This document shows positions 18,735-29,766 of a DNA stretch of 64,000 bases, piece by piece (within the stretch, counting starts at the first letter, position 1; the number at the start of each line of letters is the position of its first letter). Below the pieces are notes generated by a model. That model had not been told where the DNA came from. It saw only the letters and a program-made list of their open reading frames with translations, and ran no database searches. Location of the stretch: contig NZ_JAUSLT010000037.1 in the NCBI RefSeq assembly GCF_030646015.1, positions 1-64,000 of the forward strand, written 5' to 3'. The DNA is from Bradyrhizobium sp. GTDB taxonomy: Bacteria; Pseudomonadota; Alphaproteobacteria; Rhizobiales; Xanthobacteraceae. A program made the translations under genes and the position numbers.

Positions 18735-18884
18735 ATACCGTTCCTTCGATCCTGATGTCGCCGCACCGGGACATGGAAAAGCGGTCGATGCAACTGATTC
18801 CGGGGACGGCTGACTCGGGCAAAAATCGCGGCACAACCACTGTCGAAGACTGTTAATTCGCGCAAAAATCCCTAAGTTGCGGCG

Positions 18885-21800
18885 ATGCCGAAAACAGCCC
18901 CAAAAGCCGCCGCCAAACCCGTTGCCGCCAAAGCCTCTGCCGTAAAGGCCCTGGCCAAGGGCGACCACGTCTTTCTGGTCGACGGTTCCGGCTATATTTT
19001 CCGCGCTTACCACGCGCTGCCACCGCTGAACCGCAAATCGGACGGCCTGCAGGTCAATGCCGTGCTCGGCTTCTGCAACATGTTGTGGAAGCTGCTGCGC
19101 GACATGCCGCCGGACAACCGGCCGACCCATCTCGCCATTGTCTTCGACAAGTCGGAAGTCACCTTCCGCAACAAGCTCTATCCCGACTACAAGGCGCATC
19201 GGCCGCCGGCGCCGGACGATCTGATCCCGCAATTTGCCTTTATCCGCGAGGCGGTGCGCGCCTTCGACCTGCCCTGCCTCGAACAGGGCGGCTTCGAGGC
19301 CGACGACCTGATCGCGACCTACGCCCGCGAAGCCAGCGAGCGCGGCGCCACTACAACGATCGTCTCGTCCGACAAGGACCTGATGCAGCTCGTCGACGAC
19401 AAGGTGACGATGTACGACACCATGAAGGACCGCCGCATCGGTGTTGCCGAAGTGATCGAGAAGTTCGGCGTGCCGCCGGAAAAGGTGGTCGAGGTACAGG
19501 CGCTGGCCGGCGATTCCACCGACAACGTGCCGGGTGTCCCCGGCATCGGCATCAAGACCGCCGCCCAGCTGATCGCCGAATATGGCGATCTGGAAACGCT
19601 GCTGGCACGCGTCGGCGAGATCAAGCAGCCGAAGCGGCGCGAGTCACTGATCGAGAATGCCGAGAAAGCGCGGATCTCGCGCCAGCTGGTGCTGCTCGAC
19701 GACAAGGTCAAGCTCGACGTACCGCTCGACGAACTCGCGGTGCACGAGCCCGACGCGCGCAAGCTGATCGCGTTCCTGAAGGCGATGGAATTTTCCACCC
19801 TGACCCGCCGCGTCGCCGAATATTCGCAGATCGACCCGTCGGATGTGGAAGCCGATGACAAGAACAGCAGCGGCGCCAGCGGCAAGTCGGCCGGCTCGTC
19901 GCCCCCGCCGCGCGCGGCCGGCGGCGACCTGTTCGGACATCAGGACGCACCCGCCTTGTCTGCCCCCGCCAGCGGCAAAGCCAGCGCGCCCGGCGTCCCC
20001 AAAAGTCCGGGCAAGTCCGAACCATCCAACGTCATCCTCACGCCCCAGGCGCTCGCAACCGCGCGCGCCGAGGCGGCGCGGAAGACACCGATCGACCGCG
20101 GCAAGTACCTGACCGTCCGCTCGCTCGCCGAGCTCAACGGCTGGATCGCGCGGGCGCGCGATGCCGGCCATTTCGCCATCGAAGCCAAGGCGACCTCGAT
20201 CGATCCGATGCAGGCCGAGATGTGCGGCATCGCGCTGGCGCTGGCGCCGAACGACGCCTGCTACATCCCGCTCGCCCACAAGCAGTCCGGCGACGGCTCC
20301 GGCCTGTTCGCGGCGGGGCTGGCGCCCGACCAGATCAGGGCCGCCGACGCCATCGAGGCGCTGCGGCCGCTGCTGGAATCCGCAGGCATTCTCAAGATCG
20401 GCTTCAACATCAAGTTCAACGCCGTGATGCTGGCGCAGCATGGCATTACCCTGCGCAATCACGACGACGCGCAGCTGATGTCCTACGCGCTCGACGCCGG
20501 CCGCAATTCGCACGCGCTCGACGCGCTGGCCGAAAGCCGACTCGGCCAGGCCGTCATCAGCCATGGCGAGCTGACCGGCAGCGGCAAGGCGAAACTGACT
20601 TTCGATCAGGTCGCGATCGACAAGGCCACCGAATACTCGGCCGAAAGTGCCGACGTGATCCTGCGGCTGTGGAGCGTGCTGAAGCCGCGCCTGGCCGCCG
20701 AGCGCATGACCACGGTGTATGAGACGCTGGAGCGGCCGCTGATTTCGGTGCTGGCGCGGATGGAGCGGCGCGGCATCTCGATCGACCGCCAGGTGCTGTC
20801 AAAACTGTCGGCCGATTTCGCCCAGACCGCCGCGCGCGTTGAATCCGAGATCCAGGAGATCGCCGGCGAACCGGTCAATGTCGGCAGCCCGAAGCAGATC
20901 GGCGACATCCTGTTCGGCAAGATGGGCCTTCCCGGCGGCACCAAAACCAAGACCGGGGCATGGTCGACCACGGCGCAAGTGCTCGACGAACTCGCCGAGC
21001 AGGGCCACGATTTGCCGAAGAAGATTCTCGAATGGCGGCAAGTCTCAAAACTGAAATCGACCTATACCGATGCGCTGCCGACCTACGTGCATCCCCAGAC
21101 CCACCGCGTCCACACCACTTACGCGCTGGCGGCGACCACCACGGGGCGGTTGTCGTCGAACGAGCCTAACCTGCAAAACATCCCGGTGCGTACCGAGGAC
21201 GGCAGAAAAATCCGCCGCGCCTTCATTGCCGCCCCCGGGTACAAGCTGGTGTCGGCGGACTATTCGCAGATCGAATTGCGGCTGCTGGCGGAAATCGCCG
21301 ACATTCCCGTGCTGAAACAGGCGTTCAAGGACGGCCTCGACATTCACGCCATGACGGCGTCGGAAATGTTCGGCGTGCCGATCAAGGACATGCCGAGCGA
21401 AGTCCGCCGCCGGGCCAAGGCGATCAATTTCGGCATCATCTACGGTATCTCGGCGTTCGGGCTGGCCAACCAGCTCGGCATCGCCCGCGAGGAAGCCTCC
21501 GCCTATATCAAGAAATACTTTGAGCGTTTTCCGGGCATCCGCGCCTACATGGATTCGACGCGGGATTTCTGCCGCGCCAATGGCTACGTCGAAACCCTGT
21601 TCGGGCGGAAGTGCCATTACCCCGACATCAAGGCCTCCAACGCCTCGATCCGCTCCTTCAACGAGCGCGCCGCCATCAACGCGCGGCTGCAGGGCACCGC
21701 CGCCGACATCATCCGCCGCGCCATGACGCGAATGGAAGAGGCGCTCGCCGAGAAGAAACTCTCGGCGCAGATGCTGCTGCAGGTGCACGACGAACTGATC

Positions 21801-21944
21801 TTCGAAGTGCCCGACGACGAGGTCGCCGCGACCATTCCTGTGGTGCAGCATGTCATGCAGGACGCGCCATTCCCGGCGGTGCTGCTGTCGGTGCCACTGC
21901 ATGTCGACGCCAGGGCGGCGAACAACTGGGACGAGGCGCATTGA
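18885..21944 (+). CDS. polA: DNA polymerase I (proofreading site apparently inactive)
   Basis: A 1019-residue PolA with 5'-3' exonuclease (about 25-310), a Ser/Pro-rich linker (315-385), a 3'-5' exonuclease-like domain (395-610) and the polymerase domain. Polymerase motifs are intact: A with D792 (ADYSQIELRLL), B RRRAKAINFGIIYG, C QVHDELIFE with D969-E970. In the exonuclease domain the four catalytic carboxylates of E. coli Pol I (D355, E357, D424, D501) align with E433, K435, N512 and S588 (FAIEAKATS, NIKFNAVML, YSAESADV). Proofreading is therefore probably lost, while nick translation and Okazaki-fragment processing should remain. The start ATG is the first in frame. Confidence 0.96.
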   Translation: MPKTAPKAAAKPVAAKASAVKALAKGDHVFLVDGSGYIFRAYHALPPLNRKSDGLQVNAVLGFCNMLWKLLRDMPPDNRPTHLAIVFDKSEVTFRNKLYPDYKAHRPPAPDDLIPQFAFIREAVRAFDLPCLEQGGFEADDLIATYAREASERGATTTIVSSDKDLMQLVDDKVTMYDTMKDRRIGVAEVIEKFGVPPEKVVEVQALAGDSTDNVPGVPGIGIKTAAQLIAEYGDLETLLARVGEIKQPKRRESLIENAEKARISRQLVLLDDKVKLDVPLDELAVHEPDARKLIAFLKAMEFSTLTRRVAEYSQIDPSDVEADDKNSSGASGKSAGSSPPPRAAGGDLFGHQDAPALSAPASGKASAPGVPKSPGKSEPSNVILTPQALATARAEAARKTPIDRGKYLTVRSLAELNGWIARARDAGHFAIEAKATSIDPMQAEMCGIALALAPNDACYIPLAHKQSGDGSGLFAAGLAPDQIRAADAIEALRPLLESAGILKIGFNIKFNAVMLAQHGITLRNHDDAQLMSYALDAGRNSHALDALAESRLGQAVISHGELTGSGKAKLTFDQVAIDKATEYSAESADVILRLWSVLKPRLAAERMTTVYETLERPLISVLARMERRGISIDRQVLSKLSADFAQTAARVESEIQEIAGEPVNVGSPKQIGDILFGKMGLPGGTKTKTGAWSTTAQVLDELAEQGHDLPKKILEWRQVSKLKSTYTDALPTYVHPQTHRVHTTYALAATTTGRLSSNEPNLQNIPVRTEDGRKIRRAFIAAPGYKLVSADYSQIELRLLAEIADIPVLKQAFKDGLDIHAMTASEMFGVPIKDMPSEVRRRAKAINFGIIYGISAFGLANQLGIAREEASAYIKKYFERFPGIRAYMDSTRDFCRANGYVETLFGRKCHYPDIKASNASIRSFNERAAINARLQGTAADIIRRAMTRMEEALAEKKLSAQMLLQVHDELIFEVPDDEVAATIPVVQHVMQDAPFPAVLLSVPLHVDARAANNWDEAH

Positions 21945-22003
21945 GGGTTGCTGTCGCCCGGCCGTGCGATTGACGGCCGGCGGTGTGGCGAGGGCCTTTG
22001 CAG

Positions 22004-22090
22004 CGTCATTGCGAGGAGCTCTTGCGACGAAGCAAACCATTCTTTCCTTGCTTGGATAGATGGATTGCTTCGCTGCGCTCGCAATGACGG
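22004..22090. repeat. Palindromic intergenic repeat, CGTCATTGCGAG type (copy 1)
   Basis: The ends CGTCATTGCGAGGAGCTCTT and GCGCTCGCAATGACGG are inverted copies, with inner GCAAACCAT / ATGGATTGCTTCG. It follows polA. A second copy with longer perfect arms is near 29.7 kb. Confidence 0.8.
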
Positions 22091-22204
22091 TGGTTGGCTA
22101 TGACCTCGTCGCATTCGCCGAATTGCTCTCGGTGCAATTTTCAAAATGACATTGCGGCCTGACGCGCGCTAACAACGCGGCATCTCCTGCCCGCGAGTCC
22201 CGTC

Positions 22205-22840
22205 ATGCCCCACCTTTCCTCCCTGATCGGTTTCGCCCTGGTCTCGCTCGGGATGGTGCTGACGCCGGGGCCGAACATGATCTACTTGATCTCGCGCTCG
22301 ATCACGCAAGGCCATGTCGCCGGCCTGATCTCGCTCGGCGGCGTCGCGCTGGGCTTTGTGTTCTACATGCTGTGCGCGGCGTTCGGTATTACGGCGCTGC
22401 TGTTCGCGGTGCCCTATGCCTACGACGCGCTGCGGCTGGCGGGCGCGGCGTACCTGCTATGGCTGGCGTGGCAGGCGCTGAAGCCGAACGGACGTTCGCC
22501 GTTCCAGCTGAAGAAGCTCGCGGTCGACGGGCCGCGCAAATTGTTTGCGATGGGCCTGTTCACCAACCTGCTCAATCCGAAGGTCGCCATGCTGTACCTG
22601 GCGCTGCTGCCGCAGTTCATCGATCCGGCAGAGGGCAGCGTGCTGACGCAGTCGCTGGCGCTCGGCTTTACCCAGATCGCGATCAGCGTCAGCGTCAACG
22701 CCCTGATTGCGCTGGCCGCCGGCTCGATCGCGCTGTTCCTCGGCGCAAGACCGAGCTGGCTGTTGCTGCAGCGCTGGCTGATGGGCACCGTGCTGGCCGG
22801 ACTCGCGGTGAAGATGGCGCTGGAGACGAAGCGGGCGTGA
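22205..22840 (+). CDS. LysE/RhtB family amino-acid exporter
   Basis: A 211-residue inner-membrane protein with six predicted helices. The N-terminal LTPGPNMIYLISRSITQGHV is the LysE/RhtB signature (TPGPN), followed by GGVALGFVFYMLCAAFG and FTNLLNPKVAMLYLALLPQF, also conserved. The family exports amino acids such as lysine, threonine, homoserine or their analogues down the proton gradient. It stands alone between two palindromic repeats, with no regulator next to it. The substrate is unknown. Confidence 0.92.
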   Translation: MPHLSSLIGFALVSLGMVLTPGPNMIYLISRSITQGHVAGLISLGGVALGFVFYMLCAAFGITALLFAVPYAYDALRLAGAAYLLWLAWQALKPNGRSPFQLKKLAVDGPRKLFAMGLFTNLLNPKVAMLYLALLPQFIDPAEGSVLTQSLALGFTQIAISVSVNALIALAAGSIALFLGARPSWLLLQRWLMGTVLAGLAVKMALETKRA

Positions 22841-22847
22841 GGGCCTT

Positions 22848-22997
22848 CTTCCTTCTCCCCTTGTGGGAGAAGGTGGCGCGAAGCGCCGGATGAGGGGTTT
22901 CTATCCCCAAGCAAAGTATCCGTTGAGAGAACCCCTCACCCGTCCGCGATGCTTCGCATCGCGTCCACCCTCTCCCACAAGGGGAGAGGGGAAGGAG
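22848..22997. repeat. Palindromic intergenic repeat, CTCTCCC..GGGAGAG type (copy 2)
   Basis: Arms TTCTCCCCTTGTGGGAGAAG and CTCTCCCACAAGGGGAGAGG are inverted; the inner part has GGATGAGGGGTTTCT and AGAACCCCTCACCCG. It lies between the convergent LysE and glutathione-transferase genes. Confidence 0.85.
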
Positions 22998-23012
22998 GCG
23001 CTTCGCGGCAGA

Positions 23013-23639
23013 CTAATCCAGCTTGGCTTCCATGCCGCGCTTGGTCGCCGGACGCGCCATCAGCGTATTGTACCAGCGCTCGACATGAGGGAAGTCCTTG
23101 AGCTCAACCTTGTGGCGCGGATGTCGCCATGCCCAACCGAGAATGGCAAAATCGGCGACCGACAGCGGACCCGCCACGAACTCATGGGCCGCGAGGCGTC
23201 GATCCAGCACGCCGTAGAGCCTTACCGTCTCTGCCGTGTAGCGCTTCAGGCCGTAGGCGCGCTCCGTCTCGTTCTCCAGCGCGATGAAGTGATGCACCTG
23301 GCCCGGCATCGGCCCGAAGCCGCCCATCTGCCACATCAGCCATTCATAGACCGGAATACGCTCGATCAGGGGAACGGGCAGGAATTTGCCGGTCTTCTCG
23401 CCGAGATAGAGCAGGATGGCGCCGGATTCGAACACGCTGACGCGCTTGCCGCCGGGGCCGTCGGGATCGACGATGGCGGGGATCTTATTGTTCGGGCTGA
23501 TGGCGAGGAAATCCGGCGCCATCTGCTCGCCCTTGCTGATGTTGACGGGGAAAACCTTGTAAGGCAGCCCCATCTCCTCCAGCGCGACCGAGATCTTGCG
23601 GCCGTTCGGCGTGTTCCAGGTGTAGAGTTCGATGGTCAT
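23013..23639 (-). CDS. Glutathione S-transferase family protein (YfcG/Nu-like)
   Basis: A 208-residue cytoplasmic protein with an N-terminal thioredoxin-like domain (1-85) and a helical C-terminal domain (95-205). The N-terminus reads TWNTPNGRKISVALEEMGLP, where TPNG is typical of the YfcG/Ure2-like Nu class that uses Thr/Asn rather than Tyr or Cys. ISPNNKIPAIVD and FESGAILLYLGEKTG are the glutathione-binding cis-Pro and SNAIL-type motifs. Such enzymes often have disulfide reductase activity with glutathione. It is monocistronic, flanked by repeats on both sides. The natural substrate is not known. Confidence 0.93.
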   Translation of the reverse strand: MTIELYTWNTPNGRKISVALEEMGLPYKVFPVNISKGEQMAPDFLAISPNNKIPAIVDPDGPGGKRVSVFESGAILLYLGEKTGKFLPVPLIERIPVYEWLMWQMGGFGPMPGQVHHFIALENETERAYGLKRYTAETVRLYGVLDRRLAAHEFVAGPLSVADFAILGWAWRHPRHKVELKDFPHVERWYNTLMARPATKRGMEAKLD

Positions 23640-23655
23640 TTTTTTGGTTTCCCCC

Positions 23656-23761
23656 GCGAGAGCCTTTTCGGTTCTGATGGAATCAGAACCGGGCTCTAGT
23701 CTGTTGTTTTGACGCGTTTTCTGGACGCGAACCGGTACCCACTTCGCTCGAAAACGCTATA
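23656..23761. repeat. Dispersed intergenic repeat with CGAACCGGTACCCACTTCGC core
   Basis: Contains a short inverted pair GGTTCTGATG / AATCAGAACC inside GAGCC..GGCTC, followed by GACGCGTTTTCTGGACGCGA and CCACTTCGCTCGAAAACGCT. From general familiarity this resembles an element found many times in Bradyrhizobium genomes. A fragment-like match (AATCAGAATCGGGCTC) occurs after the second chemoreceptor gene near 54.4 kb. Confidence 0.5.
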
Positions 23762-23924
23762 AGCGGGCGATCCAGTACCCCGGAACCTGTCGTTGTTACA
23801 ACCGCCGTTGCGGCCGGTTCGGATCGTGACACTATGCGCTGTTGACGGGGCAACCCCGGCTCTGGAATGTGGGGGCGTCCGCCGATAGATTGCGCACGCC
23901 CCCAGCCCTTTTCGAGAACTCAAA

Positions 23925-24488
23925 TTGTCCAAATCAGCCTCCCGCGCCCGCCTCGCCGAGATCATCCGCAAGCGCTCGTTCGGGCGCGGCGAAATCACGC
24001 TGGCCTCGGGCCGCAAGAGCGATTTCTACTTCAACCTCAAGCCGACCATGCTGGATCCCGAAGGCGCCACGCTGCTGGCGGAACTGACCTTCGAGGCGCT
24101 GAGGGACGACAACCTCGATTATGTCGGCGGGCTGGAAATGGGCGCGGTGCCGCTGGCCGGCGCCATCGCGCAACTGTCCTGGATCAAGGGCCACCCGATC
24201 GCGGCGTTCTTCGTGCGCAAGAAGCCGAAGGAACACGGTGCCCGGCTCGCGGTCGAGGGCCTGGCCAAGGGCGAGAGCCTGCAAGGCAAGCGCGTCGTGA
24301 TTGTCGAGGACGTCACCACCACAGGCGGCTCGGCGCTGAAGGCGGTCGAGGCGGTGCGCGATGCCGGCGCCGAGATCGCGCTGGTGTTCACCATGGTCGA
24401 CCGCGAGGAAGGCGCCGCCGAAACGTTTGCGCAGGCCGGCATCGCGTTCCGCTCGCTCTACAAGGCCGGCGAGTTTCTGAAGGGGTGA
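23925..24488 (+). CDS. pyrE: Orotate phosphoribosyltransferase
   Basis: A 187-residue type I phosphoribosyltransferase of pyrimidine synthesis that makes orotidine 5'-phosphate from orotate and PRPP. The PRPP-binding motif [17 protein letters not shown] is at about 124-140; the catalytic loop is [20 protein letters not shown] with the expected Lys residues, and [20 protein letters not shown] is the usual N-terminal segment. The start is TTG ([17 protein letters not shown]), the only codon that fits the family N-terminus. It is a single gene, as is usual for pyrE outside a pyr operon. Confidence 0.95.
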   Translation: MSKSASRARLAEIIRKRSFGRGEITLASGRKSDFYFNLKPTMLDPEGATLLAELTFEALRDDNLDYVGGLEMGAVPLAGAIAQLSWIKGHPIAAFFVRKKPKEHGARLAVEGLAKGESLQGKRVVIVEDVTTTGGSALKAVEAVRDAGAEIALVFTMVDREEGAAETFAQAGIAFRSLYKAGEFLKG

Positions 24489-24496
24489 GGTTTGCT

Positions 24497-24622
24497 GCTC
24501 CCTCGCCCCGCTTGCGGGGTGAGGGGCTCTCTCCGCGGACGCCGAAGCATAATTTGCGCTTAGACTCCCCCTCACCCGGCGCTTCGCGCCGATCTCTCCC
24601 CGCAAGCGGGGCGAGGTGCAGC
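24497..24622. repeat. Palindromic intergenic repeat, CTCGCCCC..GGGGCGAG type (copy 3)
   Basis: Outer arms CCTCGCCCCGCTTGCGGGGT and CCCCGCAAGCGGGGCGAGGT are inverted copies; the middle holds GTGAGGGGCTCTCT and CCCCCTCACCCGGC. It follows pyrE and belongs to the same broad family as the copies at 15.2, 22.9, 31.8, 43.6 and 55.3 kb. Confidence 0.85.
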
Positions 24623-24735
24623 AAACCGCATTTCTTTTCCGCCACCAGTTCCCCGGTCACCGCTCGTTTACCATCTCCGCCCTAATGTGAATTCGTGCCG
24701 GGGCGCCGATCGCCGCGGCCGGTTCGTGGCGGCGG

Positions 24736-25551
24736 GTGGAGTGTGCGTTGCGTAAAGAGTTGACTGATCAGCGCATGCGGCGCCGCATGATGGTTGTCGC
24801 CGCCGCCGTGCTCGCCGGCACGATTGCCGTGACGCCGCGCGCCGCATCCGCCGAAGGCCTGTTCGATTTCCTGTTCAGCGGCGCTCCGAAGCAGCAGCAG
24901 CGCCAGACCGCGCCGCAGGCCAATTTCTTTGCCGACCCGTTCGGCCTCAATCCGCAACCCGCGCCGCAGCCGCGCCAGATGGCGTCGGGCTCCGGACCGG
25001 CATTTTGTGTACGCAGCTGCGACGGTAAATATTTTCCGCTGATGCGCAGCAATGCCTCGCCAGTCCAGATGTGCCAGGCGTTCTGCCCGGCCAGCGTGAC
25101 GAAAGTCTTCTACGGCAGCAGCATTGACGGCGCGTCCTCGACCACCGGCGAGCGCTATGCCGACTCTGAGAACGCCTTCGCCTATCGCAAGGCGCTGCGC
25201 GCCGACTGCACCTGCAACGGCCGCGATCCCGCCGGTCTCGCGCCGGTCGATCTGACGCTCGATTCGTCGCTGCGCTCGGGCGACGTGATCGCCACCACCT
25301 CGGGGCTGGTGGCCTATACCGGCGTCAAGCTCGGCGCCAGCCAGACCGCCGAATTCACCCCGGTTGCGTCCTATCCGGGCCTCACCGCCGATGTCCGCGC
25401 CCGGCTCGGCGAGATGAAGGTGGCGCCGGTGAGCGCCGAAATAGTCGCCGCCAACGCGCCGCTGCCGGAGACCGCCCGCGATGCCGTTGGGCCGGTAACG
25501 GCGGTGCCAAAAGCGGCTTCGACGAAAGACAAGCGCGCGGAAGTAAATTAG
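24736..25551 (+). CDS. DUF2865 domain protein, exported
   Basis: A protein of up to 271 residues with a signal peptide (RRRMMVVAAAVLAGTIAVTP, cleavage near ASAEG). A Gln/Pro-rich stretch is followed by the Cys-rich DUF2865 core: FCVRSCDGKYFPLM, QMCQAFCPASVTKVFYGSS and DCTCNGRD, which place six to seven Cys in a fixed pattern and imply disulfides in the periplasm. The domain is widespread in Bradyrhizobium-type bacteria with no assigned function. An ATG 13 codons downstream (MRRRMM) gives a more typical signal peptide and may be the true start. Confidence 0.85.
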   Translation: MECALRKELTDQRMRRRMMVVAAAVLAGTIAVTPRAASAEGLFDFLFSGAPKQQQRQTAPQANFFADPFGLNPQPAPQPRQMASGSGPAFCVRSCDGKYFPLMRSNASPVQMCQAFCPASVTKVFYGSSIDGASSTTGERYADSENAFAYRKALRADCTCNGRDPAGLAPVDLTLDSSLRSGDVIATTSGLVAYTGVKLGASQTAEFTPVASYPGLTADVRARLGEMKVAPVSAEIVAANAPLPETARDAVGPVTAVPKAASTKDKRAEVN

Positions 25552-25566
25552 GCGACAACCCCAAAT

Positions 25567-25680
25567 CCCTCATGGTGAGGAGCGCGCCCCTTCGCGCGCG
25601 TCTCGAACCATGAGAGCCCGGATGCCGCCATCCTTCGAGACGCCGCGCGAAGAGCGCGGCTCCTCAGGATGAGGACCGAG
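25567..25680. repeat. Palindromic intergenic repeat, CCTCATGGTGAGGAGC type
   Basis: Outer arms CCTCATGGTGAGGAGCGCGC and GCGCGGCTCCTCAGGATGAG are inverted; inner arms CGCGTCTCGAACCATGAG and CATCCTTCGAGACGCCGC also pair. It sits between the convergent DUF2865 gene and the next minus-strand gene. Only one copy is in the window. Confidence 0.75.
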
Positions 25681-25687
25681 TTTGGGC

Positions 25688-26119
25688 TCACCGCCCGACG
25701 ATGACGCCGATCACGTTCGGCGCCGACAGGTATTTCTCCTCGATGTCGGCGCGCGCGGCGGCGCGGTTTTCCGGCGTCAGCAGGCCGCGCTTTTCGGCCA
25801 GGATCATCCAGCAATAGCCCCACCAGTCCGTCAGCATGCCCTGGTCGTCGACCAGGTCGTAGCCCTGCTCGGCGGCGAAGATGCGCGCATGCGCTTCGTC
25901 GAGCCGATCGAGAAAGGCGTGGTCCTCGCCGGAAAACAGGTCGTCGCTGAAATCGTCCGTGGTGTAGCCCCACACTGACATGCAGACCGCGTTGAATTCG
26001 CGGTCGATCTGGTCGTCATCGACGATCTGGCGGCGCGAGGCCTGGTGTAGCCGCGACAGCGAGCGGGCGAAGTCGGCGATGCGGGTGAGCGCGAATTGAT
26101 CGAAGGCGATGGTGGACAT
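25688..26119 (-). CDS. DUF4240-like protein of unknown function
   Basis: A 143-residue acidic, soluble protein. It starts MSTIAFDQFALTRIADFARSL and has two helical blocks rich in Asp/Glu (QIDREFNAVCMSVWGYTTDD, FSDDLFSGEDHAFLDRLDEA) and an aromatic segment LTDWWGYCWMILAEKRGL. The arrangement resembles small DUF4240-type proteins, an assignment made from memory and therefore tentative. There is no signal peptide or membrane helix. It is monocistronic. Confidence 0.7.
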   Translation of the reverse strand: MSTIAFDQFALTRIADFARSLSRLHQASRRQIVDDDQIDREFNAVCMSVWGYTTDDFSDDLFSGEDHAFLDRLDEAHARIFAAEQGYDLVDDQGMLTDWWGYCWMILAEKRGLLTPENRAAARADIEEKYLSAPNVIGVIVGR

Positions 26120-26334
26120 GTAGTCCTCAAAATCCTGAATAGGCCCTAGATATTGTATCGGCAGCGTTCCGAATCACTATGATATATCAAAGACTTGCTA
26201 AAGTGTTCTTAATTTGTTCCAGGACAAGAAGACTCAATCAGGACATCGCAACGCCGCTAAACAATTTACAAATGCCGGCGATACTCCGCGCGCGTCCGGC
26301 GGGAGACGGCTCTCAACCGAACCAGGAAAGCGGC

Positions 26335-26478
26335 ATGCGAGGCATAGTAGCTTTTGCGATCATGACGGCCATTCTTGCGGTGATCGATGCGGCCTTCTTC
26401 AAAGGCAAATATCTCAAGGATTCGCAGGACGCGATCACGGGCCTTGCATCGATATCCATGCAGATCGGGCGCCGTTGA
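26335..26478 (+). CDS. Small single-span membrane protein
   Basis: A 47-residue ORF starting MRGIVAFAIMTAILAVIDAA, a single membrane helix, followed by a short polar tail (KGKYLKDSQDAITG). A ribosome-binding site AGGAAAG lies 6 bp before the ATG. Longer in-frame starts exist upstream but run through non-coding-looking sequence. Small proteins of this shape are common in Bradyrhizobium-type genomes; the function is unknown. Confidence 0.6.
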   Translation: MRGIVAFAIMTAILAVIDAAFFKGKYLKDSQDAITGLASISMQIGRR

Positions 26479-26485
26479 AAGAGCC

Positions 26486-26587
26486 GTAGGGTGGGCAAAG
26501 CGAAGCGTGCCCACCATCTTGCTTTCTTGTCTGCTGAGCCACCGGCTGGTGGGCACGGCGCGAAGAGCGCGCCTTTGCCCACCCTAC
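26486..26587. repeat. Palindromic intergenic repeat, GTAGGGTGGGCAAAG type (copy 1)
   Basis: Outer arms GTAGGGTGGGCAAAGCG and CGCCTTTGCCCACCCTAC are inverted; inner arms GCGTGCCCACCAT and GGTGGGCACGGCGC pair as well. Between small convergent genes. The second copy is near 30.65 kb. Confidence 0.85.
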
Positions 26588-26597
26588 GAAATCCCAC

Positions 26598-26828
26598 TCA
26601 CATCGCCGACAGCAACTTGTCGCCGCAATAATTGGCGTAGAATTTTCCGCCGCACTGCCGCTTGATCGCGGCACAGCGGGCCGCGGGCGAGGCATTTTTC
26701 GCGACGCTGAAGGAGCAGCCGAGGCCGTCGGCGCTCTTGCCGGCCTTGCCGGCGGCGAAGGCCGCGCTGGTGGCGCTGATGCAGACCACCAAAAGCGCCG
26801 CGGCGGAGATTTCGATCATCAATTTCAT
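26598..26828 (-). CDS. Small secreted Cys-containing protein
   Basis: A 76-residue protein with a signal peptide (MKLMIEISAAALLVVCISATSAAFA) and a mature part of about 50 residues holding four Cys (GLGCSF, ARCAAI, RQCGGK, YCGDKL), so two disulfides are likely. The pattern resembles small periplasmic proteins common in this bacterial group. The ATG MKLMIE was chosen over an upstream in-frame ATG because it gives a standard signal peptide. Function unknown. Confidence 0.75.
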   Translation of the reverse strand: MKLMIEISAAALLVVCISATSAAFAAGKAGKSADGLGCSFSVAKNASPAARCAAIKRQCGGKFYANYCGDKLLSAM

Positions 26829-27033
26829 GGCGCAGTTCTCCCTCGGCGATCGCGGTATCCCGTCTTTCCGTGCCTGACGATACACCAAAGCGGGCTCACG
26901 CGGAGGCCGCAATTCGGCCCGGTCCTTGCATAAAATCATACCAGCGCAGTGCACAACAAGGCCCCCGGCGGTTTCGATCCAAGGGCAAGGCGCGTATGAT
27001 TCGACGGGGATTAGAGCTTCAGGGATTTGCGAT

Positions 27034-29577
<2,544 letters not shown>

Positions 29578-29655
29578 TTTAGGCGAGCGGAAATCCATTA
29601 CCTCCGGCGTCATTGAATTGAGCCGGACAGCCGTGATACTGCGTTGATCTATCAG

Positions 29656-29733
29656 CGTCATTGCGAGCGCAGCGAAGCAATCCATGAATCAACAGCAGGA
29701 AAGATGGATTGCTTCGCTGCGCTCGCAATGACG
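29656..29733. repeat. Palindromic intergenic repeat, CGTCATTGCGAG type (copy 2)
   Basis: Arms CGTCATTGCGAGCGCAGCGA and TCGCTGCGCTCGCAATGACG are perfect inverted copies, extended by AGCAATCCAT / ATGGATTGCT. The gap between them is about 20 bp. It lies 34 bp before the thioesterase start, so its hairpin could be in the mRNA leader. Confidence 0.9.
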
Positions 29734-29766
29734 GGCGGTAGACCGCTTGCGTTTCCGAGGACTCCC

